Below, one piece after another: positions 1 to 8,478 of a stretch of DNA of 64,000 nt. The stretch comes from Actinomyces sp. Marseille-P3109 (GTDB lineage: Bacteria; Actinomycetota; Actinomycetes; Actinomycetales; Actinomycetaceae). The stretch is taken from NCBI RefSeq assembly GCF_900323545.1, contig NZ_OOHN01000008.1:3025524-3089523 (forward strand). The letters run 5' to 3'. Every line of letters starts with the position of its first letter. Positions within the stretch are counted from its first letter, which is position 1. The notes under the pieces were generated by a model. It was not told the DNA's origin. It saw only the letters and a list, made by a program, of their open reading frames with translations, and searched no databases. The position numbers were made by a program, and so were the translations under genes.

Positions 1-1580
1 TCCGTGCTGTTTCCAGTGTGGGGGCGGTTCTTGCCGCCCTTCCCCTCGCTCTAGGCGCTCTCGTCACTCCCACTATCACCCCTCAGGCCGCAGCGGCTCA
101 GGGGCAGACGACTCTCGCCTCCCCTCAGGCCCTGCCCACCGCCCAGATCGACGGCGTTGTCTGGGATCAGGCGGTTGTCGGCAACACGGTCTACGTCGTC
201 GGGGAGTTCGAGAACGCTCGCCCGGCCGGTGCCGCTCCCGGCGAGAATGAGTCTCGTCGCTACAACGCCATGGCCTACGACATCACCACGGGTGCCCTGC
301 TCGACTGGGCGCCGAAGGTCAAAGGCAGGGTCAGTGCGGTCGAGGCCTCGGCCGATGGTTCCACCATCTACCTCGGTGGCAACTTCAACTCCGTCAATGA
401 CGAGGCCGTCTACCGCGTTGCCGCAGTGGATGCCGCCGGCCAGCGCAAGCCGCTGTCGGTCTCGGCCAATGGGGCGGTCATGGACCTTGAGATCTCCCCC
501 GACGGCTCCACCCTCTACATGTCCGGCTCCTTCACCCAGCTCAACTCCTCGGCACGCCAGCGTGCAGGCGCCGTGGACCTCAAGACCCAGAAGGTGACCA
601 GCTTCGCCCCGTCCATTGACGACTCCGTGGCGCGCTCCATCACGGTGGCGGCCGACAACTCGGCGGTGGCTGTTGGCGGCTCCTTCAGCTCGGTGGGCGG
701 CTCCTCCAACGGCTACGGTGTCGCCATCCTGGAGAAGGATGGATCACTGCGCCAGTCCAATCTCTCCAATGTCATCCGTAATGCCGGGGAGCACTCCGGC
801 ATCATGAGCCTGAAGTCCGACTCCCGAGGGCTCTACGGCACGGGCTACTCCCAGGAAGGCACCTTCGAGGGGATGTTCCGGGCTGACTGGTCCACCGGCA
901 ACATCAACCTCATGGCCGACTGCCACGGCGACACCTATGACGTGCTGCCCACCAACGATGTCATCTACATCGCCAGCCACTCCCACGACTGCAGCAACAT
1001 CGGGGGCTTCCCCGAGCGCTCGGGCGAGGGCATCTACCACCATGCCGTTGGCTTCTCCAGCAACGCCACCGGCACTGTGGGCCGCAACCAGGCCTCGGGC
1101 TACAGTGACTACGAGGGTCAGCCCGCCCCCACCCAGTACAACGGCTTCCTGCCCGGTTTCCAGAACGGCCAGTACACCGGCCTGAGCCAGGCCGTCTGGA
1201 CCGTTGAGGGCAATGACAAGTACCTTGTCTACGGCGGTGAGTTCGTGGCCGTCAATGGAGCCTCCCAGCAGGGACTTGTCCGTTTCTCCATGAGTGGTGG
1301 CGACCCCAACGCCAACAAGGGTGGCGACCCCAACGCCAACAAGGGTGGCGACCCCAACGCCAACAAGGGTGGCGACCCCAACGCCAACAAGGATGATGAC
1401 AACAACGCCAACAAGGGCGATGACAACGGCGACAACGACAATGGCGATAAGAAGGACAGGAAGGATAAGAGGAAAGACTGGGATCAGGATGGAGGCTGGG
1501 ACCAGGACGGGGACCAGGACGGAGACGGAAACGGAGATTGGGGCTGGGACAACAACCGGCGCGGAGGCTGGTGGTGGTGA
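1..1580 (+). CDS. secreted beta-propeller-like surface protein with GGDPNANK repeats (5' end outside window)
   Basis: The frame is open to the left edge (codons from base 3), so the gene starts upstream. The visible N terminus (RAVSSVGAVLAALPLALG, then an Ala-rich stretch ending AAAAQ) looks like the end of a signal peptide. The body has repeated blade-like units with GG-x-F cores (YLGGNFNSVND, YMSGSFTQLNS, AVGGSFSSVGG), like delta-60-type beta-propellers. A CHGDTYD...HSHDC motif lies near residues 300-330 and VEGNDKY...YGGEF near 400. The C terminus has four exact GGDPNANK repeats, one degenerate copy, a Lys/Asp-rich stretch and an acidic DxDGD tail ending in Trp. I see no LPXTG motif or membrane anchor, so it is probably secreted or loosely attached. 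It is paralogous to the proteins at 2811-5858 and 18129-20006. Function is unknown. Confidence 0.8.
   Translation, partial: RAVSSVGAVLAALPLALGALVTPTITPQAAAAQGQTTLASPQALPTAQIDGVVWDQAVVGNTVYVVGEFENARPAGAAPGENESRRYNAMAYDITTGALLDWAPKVKGRVSAVEASADGSTIYLGGNFNSVNDEAVYRVAAVDAAGQRKPLSVSANGAVMDLEISPDGSTLYMSGSFTQLNSSARQRAGAVDLKTQKVTSFAPSIDDSVARSITVAADNSAVAVGGSFSSVGGSSNGYGVAILEKDGSLRQSNLSNVIRNAGEHSGIMSLKSDSRGLYGTGYSQEGTFEGMFRADWSTGNINLMADCHGDTYDVLPTNDVIYIASHSHDCSNIGGFPERSGEGIYHHAVGFSSNATGTVGRNQASGYSDYEGQPAPTQYNGFLPGFQNGQYTGLSQAVWTVEGNDKYLVYGGEFVAVNGASQQGLVRFSMSGGDPNANKGGDPNANKGGDPNANKGGDPNANKDDDNNANKGDDNGDNDNGDKKDRKDKRKDWDQDGGWDQDGDQDGDGNGDWGWDNNRRGGWWW
1296..1415 (+). repeat. 24-bp in-frame tandem repeat encoding GGDPNANK
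   Basis: Four identical 24-bp units lie at 1296-1319, 1320-1343, 1344-1367 and 1368-1391. A fifth, diverged unit (DDDNNANK) lies at 1392-1415. Because the units are identical in DNA as well as protein, copy number could vary by slipped-strand mispairing without breaking the frame. Confidence 0.95.
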
Positions 1581-1654
1581 CCATGAGGCCCGCTGAGCTT
1601 GCTGATCACGGTGAGTTTTCCGCTGAATCATCCGGTTCTATGGAGGGGTGTGGT

Positions 1655-2404
1655 GTGCTCCCGGACTCAGTGGACGCTGAGGGCGCCGTCCCTCGCGGTA
1701 GAGGTCGTACGCTTCGACACGTGTCACGAACTCGTATGCTGATCCTGCCCACCGTCCTGGTCCTGGGGCTGGGGCTGGCCGCTTGCGGAAGCGGAAAGTC
1801 CCACAGCGCCTCCACCTCCTCGGCGTCGCCATCCATGTCCGCCACTGGCTCGACGTCGGCTCCCGCTGCCTCGTCAGCCCCTGCCACCCCGACGGTCCAG
1901 ACCGCGCAGCCCACGACGGCGCCCGCGTCGCCGTCGGACAGCGCCGCCACCCCGGACGCCTCGTCGATCGACCCCAAGGCCGTCGAGAGTGGTGACCTGT
2001 CGAAGGATGAGTACCCCGAGGTTCCGCTCGACAAGTCCGTCAGTATCGACGGGGGCGTCGTCATCTCACTGGGGCAGCTGCAGTCGCAGGACTTCGCCAG
2101 CGGCCCGGGGGAGGTCGGGGGCTCCGGTGTCCTGGTGCCGGTCACGGTGACGAACAACTCCGGACAGGACCTTTCTCTGGCCAGTGTGCTGTCCACCACT
2201 GTCAACTACGGTGAGGGCTCAGGAACGCCCGCCAGTGAGATCATCTCGGCCTCGGACGCGGCGCCCGCCACGCTCGCCGCCGGTCAGACTGTGACCGTCA
2301 ACCGTGCCTTCGTCGTCCCGGCCGAGGGGCGCGGGAGCGTCAAGGTTGTCGTCGACCTGGGGGCTGACCACGGGGCCGCCACCTTCCGGGGAGCGGCCGG
2401 CTGA
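1655..2404 (+). CDS. putative lipoprotein with Ser/Thr/Ala-rich linker and Ig-like C-terminal domain
   Basis: The chosen GTG start has GGAGGGG (1642-1648) six bases upstream. GTG 1721 and ATG 1736 are alternatives. The N terminus is Arg-rich, followed by a hydrophobic segment ending in the lipobox LGLAAC, so the protein is predicted to be lipid-anchored outside the membrane. About 60 residues of low-complexity Ser/Thr/Ala/Pro follow. The C-terminal region of about 130 residues contains VLVPVTVTNNSGQDLSL and predicted beta strands, as in DUF4352-like extracellular domains. It lies 75 bp downstream of the first propeller gene and ends before a strong hairpin, so the two may be co-transcribed. 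The specific role is unknown. Confidence 0.7.
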   Translation: MLPDSVDAEGAVPRGRGRTLRHVSRTRMLILPTVLVLGLGLAACGSGKSHSASTSSASPSMSATGSTSAPAASSAPATPTVQTAQPTTAPASPSDSAATPDASSIDPKAVESGDLSKDEYPEVPLDKSVSIDGGVVISLGQLQSQDFASGPGEVGGSGVLVPVTVTNNSGQDLSLASVLSTTVNYGEGSGTPASEIISASDAAPATLAAGQTVTVNRAFVVPAEGRGSVKVVVDLGADHGAATFRGAAG

Positions 2405-2810
2405 TGTGAGAGCCGACTCCCGGGCTTCTCAGTGCACATCGAGGCGCCGCCCGCACACGCTTGCGTGTGCGGGCGGCGCCTTGGCGTGCCGGTAGATGTT
2501 GCCTCGTCGTGATATTGTCTGGGGTTGTTCTGGAAACCGCCTGAATGAGGTCTTGCGTGGCGGGCCAGTTCGAACGGCCGTCGGCCGTGAGGGGCGCGGA
2601 CTACCTGGAATGATGCTCGAACCGCACAATCTGACCAAAAGGTCGGCGTCGCGCTGGGCGTCCAATGATTGTGGGATGAACTAAAAGTTCGGCAAATGTG
2701 TTGTTGGCGGTGTACTATAAGCCAGCCCGACGACCCTGGCCGGGTGCGGAATACCAGCCATTCATAAGGTTGCGTATCCGTGATCTGAGTATGTTCTGAA
2801 CGGAATACCT
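2405..2810. other. intergenic region, promoter of the large propeller gene expected
   Basis: Apart from the hairpin at 2443-2480, no gene is supported here. The small ORFs lack coding character and ribosome sites. A TACTAT hexamer at 2713-2718 could be a -10 element for the gene at 2811, but no convincing -35 accompanies it. Confidence 0.4.
2443..2480 (+). terminator. perfect 18-bp hairpin terminator
   Basis: Arms 2443-2460 and 2463-2480 are exact reverse complements (GGCGCCGCCCGCACACGC) separated by two bases. The hairpin sits 38 bp after the lipoprotein stop. There is no long U-tract, as is common for high-G+C actinobacteria. Confidence 0.8.
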
Positions 2811-5800
2811 GTGAAGCTCCCCCGCCGATTCCTGAGCGGCCTGCTGGCCGCGGCTCTTGTTCCCCTTGGTGCCATCACACTCGCCCCGGCGGCGCCAGCC
2901 GCCGCCGATCCGGCCCCCGCCGGTGCTGCCGGTGCGCCCGCCACTGTCTCCGCCGACGCCTTGCCCACCGCCCAGATCAACGGCATTGTCTGGGACCAGG
3001 TGGTGGTGGGTGACATCGTCTACGCCGTCGGCAGGTTCTCCTCGGTCCGCCCCGCGGGCTCGCCGGCCGGGCAGAACGAGTCGCCGCGCGGCAACGCGAT
3101 GGCCTACAACATCAACACCGGTGAGGTCCTCGACTGGGCTCCCACCACTAACGGCACCATCAACACGATCGCCGCCTCCACCGACGGTCAGACCCTCTAC
3201 CTCGGTGGAGAGTTCACGACGATCAACAACCAGACGGCGTGGCGCGTCGGCGCGGTCAGGGCCGCTGACGGCCAGCGTGCCCCGCTGGGTGCCGCCGCCA
3301 ACGGCAGCGTCAAGGCGCTCAGCGTCTCCACTGACGGCCAGACCCTCTACATGGGCGGTGCCTTCACCCAGATCAACTCCTCGGCTCGGCAGCGTGCCGC
3401 TGCGCTCAACCTGGGAACCCAGCAGCTGACGGGCTTCGCGCCAAAGGTGGACAACTACTATGTGCGCAGCATCGTCGGAGCCTCCGACGGCTCGGCCGTG
3501 GCCATCGGCGGAGCCTTCGAGTCCGTCGAGGGCAGCGACAAGCCCGGCTACGGCATCGCGATCCTCGAGAACGACGGCAGCCTGCGTCACAACAACGCCT
3601 CCAGCGTCGTGCGCGGAGCCGGCGCCTGGGCGTCGGTCATGAGCGTCAAGGCCGACGAGCAGGGCCTGTACGCCGCGAGCTACTCGCAGACCGGCTCCTT
3701 CGAGGGCGTCATGCGCCTCAACTGGAACACCGGGGACATCGACTACATGGCCGACTGCCACGGTGACACCTACGACATGCTGCCCGCGGGCGACGTCGTC
3801 TACGCGGCCAGCCACTCCCACGACTGCTCCAACATCGGTGGATTCCCCGACGTCACCAACCAGTACCACAACGCGGTGGCTTATACGAATGCTCCCACCG
3901 GGACGGTCGAGGCGACTCACCACCGCAGCTACCAGAGCTACGAGGGTCAGGCGGCCACCACCAACCTCAACTTCTACCCGGACTTCACACCGGGCAAGAT
4001 CTCCGGAGCCAACCAGGCCACCTGGACCGTTGAGGGCAATGACAAGTACGTCGTCTACGGCGGCGAGTTCCTGGCCGTCAACGGCACCGCCCAGCAGGGC
4101 CTGGTGCGCTTCGCCCGGCGCGACATCGCCCCCAACAAGCAGGGCCCCATGGAAAAGGGCGGTGCTTTCAAGGTCACCGGCTCCTCCCCGCGCGCCGGTG
4201 TCGTGTCCCTGTCCTTCAAGGCCAACTGGGACCGCGACGACAAGACTCTGACCTACAACGTCTACCGCGACTCCATGAATGGCCAACCGGTCTCCAGCCA
4301 GTCGGTGACCGCCGGCTTCTGGGAGCGCTCCGACCTCAGCGCCACCGACGTCGTCGACCCCGGAACCACTCACCGCTACCGGGTTCAGGTGACGGACCAG
4401 TGGGGGGCCTCCACGGTCTCGGACTGGGTGACGGTCAAGGCCGGTGAGGGGCAGGGCCTGAGCAAGTACGGGGCTCGCGTCCTGGCCGACGGCGCCGCCC
4501 ACTACTGGTCCTTCGACGAGACCGACGGCGACAAGGCCGAGGACTTCGTGGCCCAGCGCAACATGACGATCCGCGGCGAGGCCTACAAGCGCGGTGGCGA
4601 GTCCGTCCTGGGCTCCGGCGCGTCGCTGGCCATGACCTCCGACAGCAACAACAAGTCGCACGCCGCGACACGAGTGGCCTCCCAGGCGCCCACCGCCTTC
4701 TCCATGGAGGCCTGGGTCCGCACCACCTCCACCTCGGGTGGACAGATCATGGGCTACGGGTCCTCCGAGGACAACCAGTCGTGGAGCCGAGACCGAATGG
4801 TCTACATGCGTAACGACGGAACGCTCAGCTTCATGCTCTACCCGGACAGGCTGACCACTGTCACGACGCCCAAGAGCTACAACGACGGCCAGTGGCACCA
4901 CATCGTGGCCTCCATGAGCCCGACCGCCGGCGCGACGCTCTACGTGGACGGCAACCTCGCCGCCTTCGACGGCACCATGACCAGCGGGCAGAGCTACTCC
5001 GGCTACTGGCGCATCGGTGGGGACTCGCTCAACGGTGTCAACGGCCAGCCCTCCAACACCAACATCCAGGCCGACATCGACGAGGCCGCCGTCTACAGCA
5101 CGCCGCTGTCGGCCCGCCAGATCGCCGAGCACTACACCGCCGCCACCGGCAAGGAGGTCCAGCCCGACGACAAGGGCGACAACAACGGTGGCAAGGGTGA
5201 TGCCGGCAAGGATAAGCAGGAGGCTGGCAAGGCCCTGCTGGACGACTCCTTCGAGCGCAGCGTGAACAGCGGCTGGGGCAAGGCCAACACCGGCGGTGAC
5301 TGGAAGACCACCTGGAACGCCGCGGCCTTCTCGGTCGACGGTGCCAGTGGCCGTATCGCCATGGCCGGTCCGCGCTCCTCGGCCTCGATCATCTCCGATC
5401 AGATCAAGTCGACGTCCACCGACGCCGTCGTGGACTTCTCCCTGGACGCGGTGCCCTCCGGGAACGGCGCCTTCATCTCCTACGCCGCCCGTACGACCAA
5501 GGCCGGCCAGTACCAGGCCACGGTCCGCATCGGTAGCGCCGGCAACCCGGTCGTCACGGTCTCGCGCGTGGTCAAGGGACGGGAGACCGCCCTGGGCACC
5601 TATGTCCTGCCGCAGCCCTACACGGCCGGCCAGCCCCTCCACCTGCGCATGGTGGTTGACGGCGCGGAGTCGACCAACATCCAGGCCAAGTTCTGGGCCG
5701 GGGACACCGAGCCCGCCGAGTGGGGGATCGAGGTCGTCGACAACGACAAGACCCTCAACGAGGCCGGCACCGTGGGGGTGACCACCTACATGTCCGGTTC

Positions 5801-5858
5801 GGCCGGGCCGGAGACCGTCACCCTGTCGGTCGACAAGGTCACCATCAAGCAGCACTGA
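2811..5858 (+). CDS. large secreted protein: beta-propeller, FnIII-like, LamG/ConA-like and C-terminal beta-sandwich domains
   Basis: This is a 1015-residue protein with a GTG start and a clear signal peptide (KLPRRFLSG, hydrophobic core, cleavage near AAADPAPAG). Residues about 45-430 form the propeller shared with its two paralogues, including LPTAQINGIVWDQ, the CHGDTYD...HSHDC motif and VEGNDKYVVYGGEF. An FnIII-like module spans about 450-545. A LamG/concanavalin-like module (HYWSFDE, FSMEAWVRT, WHHIVAS, LYVDGN, IDEAAVYS) spans about 560-770. A Lys/Asp/Gly-rich linker leads to a last beta-sandwich of about 215 residues. LamG and FnIII modules usually bind glycans or proteins, so a matrix or adhesin role is plausible but inferred. 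There is no sorting signal. It ends at a strong terminator and is probably monocistronic. Confidence 0.85.
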   Translation: MKLPRRFLSGLLAAALVPLGAITLAPAAPAAADPAPAGAAGAPATVSADALPTAQINGIVWDQVVVGDIVYAVGRFSSVRPAGSPAGQNESPRGNAMAYNINTGEVLDWAPTTNGTINTIAASTDGQTLYLGGEFTTINNQTAWRVGAVRAADGQRAPLGAAANGSVKALSVSTDGQTLYMGGAFTQINSSARQRAAALNLGTQQLTGFAPKVDNYYVRSIVGASDGSAVAIGGAFESVEGSDKPGYGIAILENDGSLRHNNASSVVRGAGAWASVMSVKADEQGLYAASYSQTGSFEGVMRLNWNTGDIDYMADCHGDTYDMLPAGDVVYAASHSHDCSNIGGFPDVTNQYHNAVAYTNAPTGTVEATHHRSYQSYEGQAATTNLNFYPDFTPGKISGANQATWTVEGNDKYVVYGGEFLAVNGTAQQGLVRFARRDIAPNKQGPMEKGGAFKVTGSSPRAGVVSLSFKANWDRDDKTLTYNVYRDSMNGQPVSSQSVTAGFWERSDLSATDVVDPGTTHRYRVQVTDQWGASTVSDWVTVKAGEGQGLSKYGARVLADGAAHYWSFDETDGDKAEDFVAQRNMTIRGEAYKRGGESVLGSGASLAMTSDSNNKSHAATRVASQAPTAFSMEAWVRTTSTSGGQIMGYGSSEDNQSWSRDRMVYMRNDGTLSFMLYPDRLTTVTTPKSYNDGQWHHIVASMSPTAGATLYVDGNLAAFDGTMTSGQSYSGYWRIGGDSLNGVNGQPSNTNIQADIDEAAVYSTPLSARQIAEHYTAATGKEVQPDDKGDNNGGKGDAGKDKQEAGKALLDDSFERSVNSGWGKANTGGDWKTTWNAAAFSVDGASGRIAMAGPRSSASIISDQIKSTSTDAVVDFSLDAVPSGNGAFISYAARTTKAGQYQATVRIGSAGNPVVTVSRVVKGRETALGTYVLPQPYTAGQPLHLRMVVDGAESTNIQAKFWAGDTEPAEWGIEVVDNDKTLNEAGTVGVTTYMSGSAGPETVTLSVDKVTIKQH

Positions 5859-5880
5859 CGCCGTCGGGCGCAGCGCTCAT

Positions 5881-5925
5881 ACGGGTCGGGCCGGGAGGAA
5901 CGTGCTTCCTCCCGGCCCGACCCGT
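5881..5925 (+). terminator. perfect 20-bp hairpin terminator
   Basis: Arms 5881-5900 and 5906-5925 are exact reverse complements (ACGGGTCGGGCCGGGAGGAA) with loop CGTGC. The hairpin begins 22 bp after the stop codon of the large propeller gene. Confidence 0.9.
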
Positions 5926-6125
5926 TGCGGTACGCGATGCGAACAGTCGTCGGCGGAGTGGGGTGTCACAACGTCGAGGCGATCCGTTTCTCCGCCGACG
6001 CATACACCTTGCCGGACACCTGTGGCTCCACCGCTCAAGACTCGGTCACTCCCCGATACGTCACACGGTGGCAACACTGTCCGTCCCTAGGATCGCCCTG
6101 TAGCGAGAACCCACCAGGAGGAACC

Positions 6126-7097
6126 ATGATCAGGGTAGCGATCAACGGCTACGGCAACCTCGGCCGCGGCGCCGAGCAGGCCATCACCAAGAACGCGGAC
6201 ATGGAGCTCGTCGTCGTCTTCACCCGGCGCGACCCGGCCGCAGTCGCCACTCAGGGGGCTCCCGTCGCCCATGTGGACGACATGCCCGCCTGGGCCGACA
6301 AGGTGGATGTCTGCCTGAACTGCGGAGGCTCGGCCACCGACCTGATCGAGCAGACCCCGGCCGCCGCCGCCCTGTTCAACACGGTCGACTCCTTCGACAC
6401 CCACGCCCGCATCCCCGAGCACTTCGCGGCCGTCGACGCCGCCGCCAGGGCATCCGGGCATGTCGCCCTGATCTCCACCGGCTGGGACCCGGGCCTGTTC
6501 TCCATGCTGCGGGTCCTGGGCGAGGCTGTTCTGCCCGACGGCGCCACCACCACGTTCTGGGGGCCCGGTGTCTCCCAGGGGCACTCCGATGCCCTGCGCC
6601 GTATCGACGGTGTCGTGGACGCCAAGCAGTACACCCGACCGGTGGAGGCGACCGTTGCCGCGGTCAAGGCCGGCGACGACGTCGAGCTGACCACCCGCTC
6701 CATGCACACGCGCGACTGCTACGTGGTGGCCGAGGATGGTGCCGACCTGGCCCGCATCCAGCGGGAGATCGTGGAGATGCCCAACTACTTCGCCGACTAC
6801 GACACCACCGTCACCTTCGTCACCGCCGAGGAGCTGGCCACTGAGCACGCCGGCATCCCGCACGGCGGCTCCGTCATCCGCCGCGGGCACACCTCCGACG
6901 GCGTGGCCGAGACCATGAGCTTCGAGCTGCAGCTCGGCTCCAACCCGGAGTTCACCGGCTCGGTCGTGGCCGCCATGGGGCGCGCGGTGGCGAGGCTGGC
7001 CGCTCGCGGCGAGTCCGGAGCGCGCACCGTCTTCGACGTGACGCTCGCCGACCTGTCCGCCAAGACCCCCGAGGACCTGCGCGCCCATTACCTGTGA
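6126..7097 (+). CDS. ddh: meso-diaminopimelate D-dehydrogenase
   Basis: This enzyme converts tetrahydrodipicolinate, NADPH and ammonia to meso-diaminopimelate in one step, bypassing the acylated lysine/DAP route in the cytosol. The ATG follows a good ribosome site (CCAGGAGG, 6112-6119). The N terminus, MIRVAINGYGNLGRGAEQA, is the family's NADP-binding Rossmann start, followed by VVVFTRRDP. Later family-typical segments are TGWDPGLFS, WGPGVSQGHSDA and the C-terminal HGGSVIRRGHT. Its 323 residues match the usual 320-326. If the organism has lysine-type peptidoglycan, as Actinomyces does, the product would mainly feed lysine synthesis. It stands alone between two terminators. Confidence 0.93.
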   Translation: MIRVAINGYGNLGRGAEQAITKNADMELVVVFTRRDPAAVATQGAPVAHVDDMPAWADKVDVCLNCGGSATDLIEQTPAAAALFNTVDSFDTHARIPEHFAAVDAAARASGHVALISTGWDPGLFSMLRVLGEAVLPDGATTTFWGPGVSQGHSDALRRIDGVVDAKQYTRPVEATVAAVKAGDDVELTTRSMHTRDCYVVAEDGADLARIQREIVEMPNYFADYDTTVTFVTAEELATEHAGIPHGGSVIRRGHTSDGVAETMSFELQLGSNPEFTGSVVAAMGRAVARLAARGESGARTVFDVTLADLSAKTPEDLRAHYL

Positions 7098-7117
7098 GGC
7101 GCACTGACGGCGAGGGG

Positions 7118-7155
7118 CGTCCCGCCGCCGAAGCCGAGCCGGCGGCGGCGGGACG
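7118..7155. terminator. bidirectional hairpin between convergent genes
   Basis: Arms 7118-7130 and 7143-7155 (CGTCCCGCCGCCG and its complement) flank a 12-base loop. The hairpin sits between the stops of ddh (+) and the glycosyltransferase (-), so it can serve both. Confidence 0.7.
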
Positions 7156-7172
7156 AGGGAGCGCCAGCCGAA

Positions 7173-8240
7173 TCAGCCGCGGATGAGGGGCTCGTCGACG
7201 TCGGGAAGCTCGTCCCGACGTGCGGCCTGGAGCAGTCTCAGGCCGTCACGGGTGGCTTGCGCCGCCGTGACGAGTGGGCGGCGGGTGCGCAGCAGCTGGC
7301 GCTTGCCGCCGCGCAGGACGATCTCGCGGGCGGCCCGGCCGGCCGTGGCGACCCACCGGCGCTGCGTGGCCCGATCCAGGCGCAGGCCCGCGTACAGCAG
7401 CCGGTTGCGCACGTTGTAGTAGTAGTAGATGTCCGACTTGGAGCGGTCCTCCGAACCCTCCTGCCCCGAGTCCTGGGGCTGCGACTCTGAGTGGGTACCG
7501 CCCTCGTCGTGGACGGCGACGGCGTCGCGCGCCAGGTCCAGGCTGCCGCCGGCCGCCAGCACCCGGGCCGAGAAGTCCACGTCCTCCCAGTACAGGAAGT
7601 AGCGCGCATCGAAGCCGCCCGTGACCTCGAACAGATCCGTCGACAGGGCCAGGCAGGCCCCCGAGAGCCACGGATGAGTGCCGCCCGGGGGAATCGGCCG
7701 CGGTGAGCGGCGTGAGCGCATCGAGCCGTCGGCCAGGCACACGACGATCCCGTCGGAGACGATGCGGCCGGTGGAGTCCTTGAGCACCGGTGCCACCAGG
7801 GCCAGCCGGTCCGCGTGCGCCCGGGCCGCCAGCCGAATGAGGTCGGACCGGGCGATGACGGCGTCGGGGTTGAGCAGGACGAGCAGGTCGGCGCCGAGCT
7901 CTCGGGCACGTGCCGCCCCCAGGTTCATGCCGCCGCCGAAGCCCGTATTCGTCTCCGGCAGGACCGCCTCCCAGCCGCGCGCGGAGGCCAGCGCCACCAG
8001 CTCCTCGCGGGCCTCGGGGGTGGAGTAGTTGTCGACGACGACGATGCGGGCCTCGGGGGAGTCCTCGGCCACGCGCGCCAGCGTGCGCTCCAGCAGCGCC
8101 GCCGAGTCGTAGCTGACGACGACGACCGCCGTGCGGGAGAGCAGCTCACGGCCGGAGAGCCTGCCGGCGGCCTCGGACGAGGCCGTCTCGGTGGTCTCAG
8201 CGGCGTCAGTGCGCTGGGCGGGCTCAGGGGTGGCGGTCAT
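7173..8240 (-). CDS. family 2 glycosyltransferase, rhamnosyltransferase-like
   Basis: It probably transfers a sugar from a nucleotide donor onto a surface glycan at the cytoplasmic face of the membrane. The ATG at 8240 is preferred because GGAAGG lies about 10 bases upstream; an in-frame GTG at 8294 lacks a ribosome site. GT-A motifs are visible: VVVVSYDSAALLERTL at the start, IVVVDNYS, ETNTGFGGGMNLG, LLVLLNPDAVI (the DxD-equivalent, as in WbbL/RfbF relatives) and YLYWEDVDFSARV (ED acidic motif). At about 355 residues it is slightly longer than typical because of an N-terminal Ala/Glu-rich tail and a basic C terminus. It is divergent from the two glycosyltransferases at 8479-10586. Donor and acceptor cannot be assigned. 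Confidence 0.85.
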   Translation of the reverse strand: MTATPEPAQRTDAAETTETASSEAAGRLSGRELLSRTAVVVVSYDSAALLERTLARVAEDSPEARIVVVDNYSTPEAREELVALASARGWEAVLPETNTGFGGGMNLGAARARELGADLLVLLNPDAVIARSDLIRLAARAHADRLALVAPVLKDSTGRIVSDGIVVCLADGSMRSRRSPRPIPPGGTHPWLSGACLALSTDLFEVTGGFDARYFLYWEDVDFSARVLAAGGSLDLARDAVAVHDEGGTHSESQPQDSGQEGSEDRSKSDIYYYYNVRNRLLYAGLRLDRATQRRWVATAGRAAREIVLRGGKRQLLRTRRPLVTAAQATRDGLRLLQAARRDELPDVDEPLIRG

Positions 8241-8478
8241 GGGAGCAGGAGCCTTCCGGGTGCAGACGGATCGAGAGCTGAAGCGACGACTCACGACGTC
8301 TTCAATGCGATGTTGATGCGATATGGCGTTGCGGGCGTGATACCTCCGGCCGGTCCGGCGGTGCGACGGCGTCGGGCGGGTGCTCGAACCGTCGGGTGCG
8401 CCCGGCTCGTGATAGTACCGTTAGTCCGTGTACCACGCCGTGAGCCGCCAGCAGGCGGGAGGAAGGACGGGGCCGGAC

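Noticed and set aside
1296..1415. Regular 24-bp repeats as a possible CRISPR
   Set aside because: The units abut with no spacers, are in frame, and encode a protein tail.
2715..5855. Very long open frame on the minus strand opposite the large propeller gene
   Set aside because: It is the antisense shadow of a high-G+C gene. The plus strand has a signal peptide, recognisable domains and a terminator.
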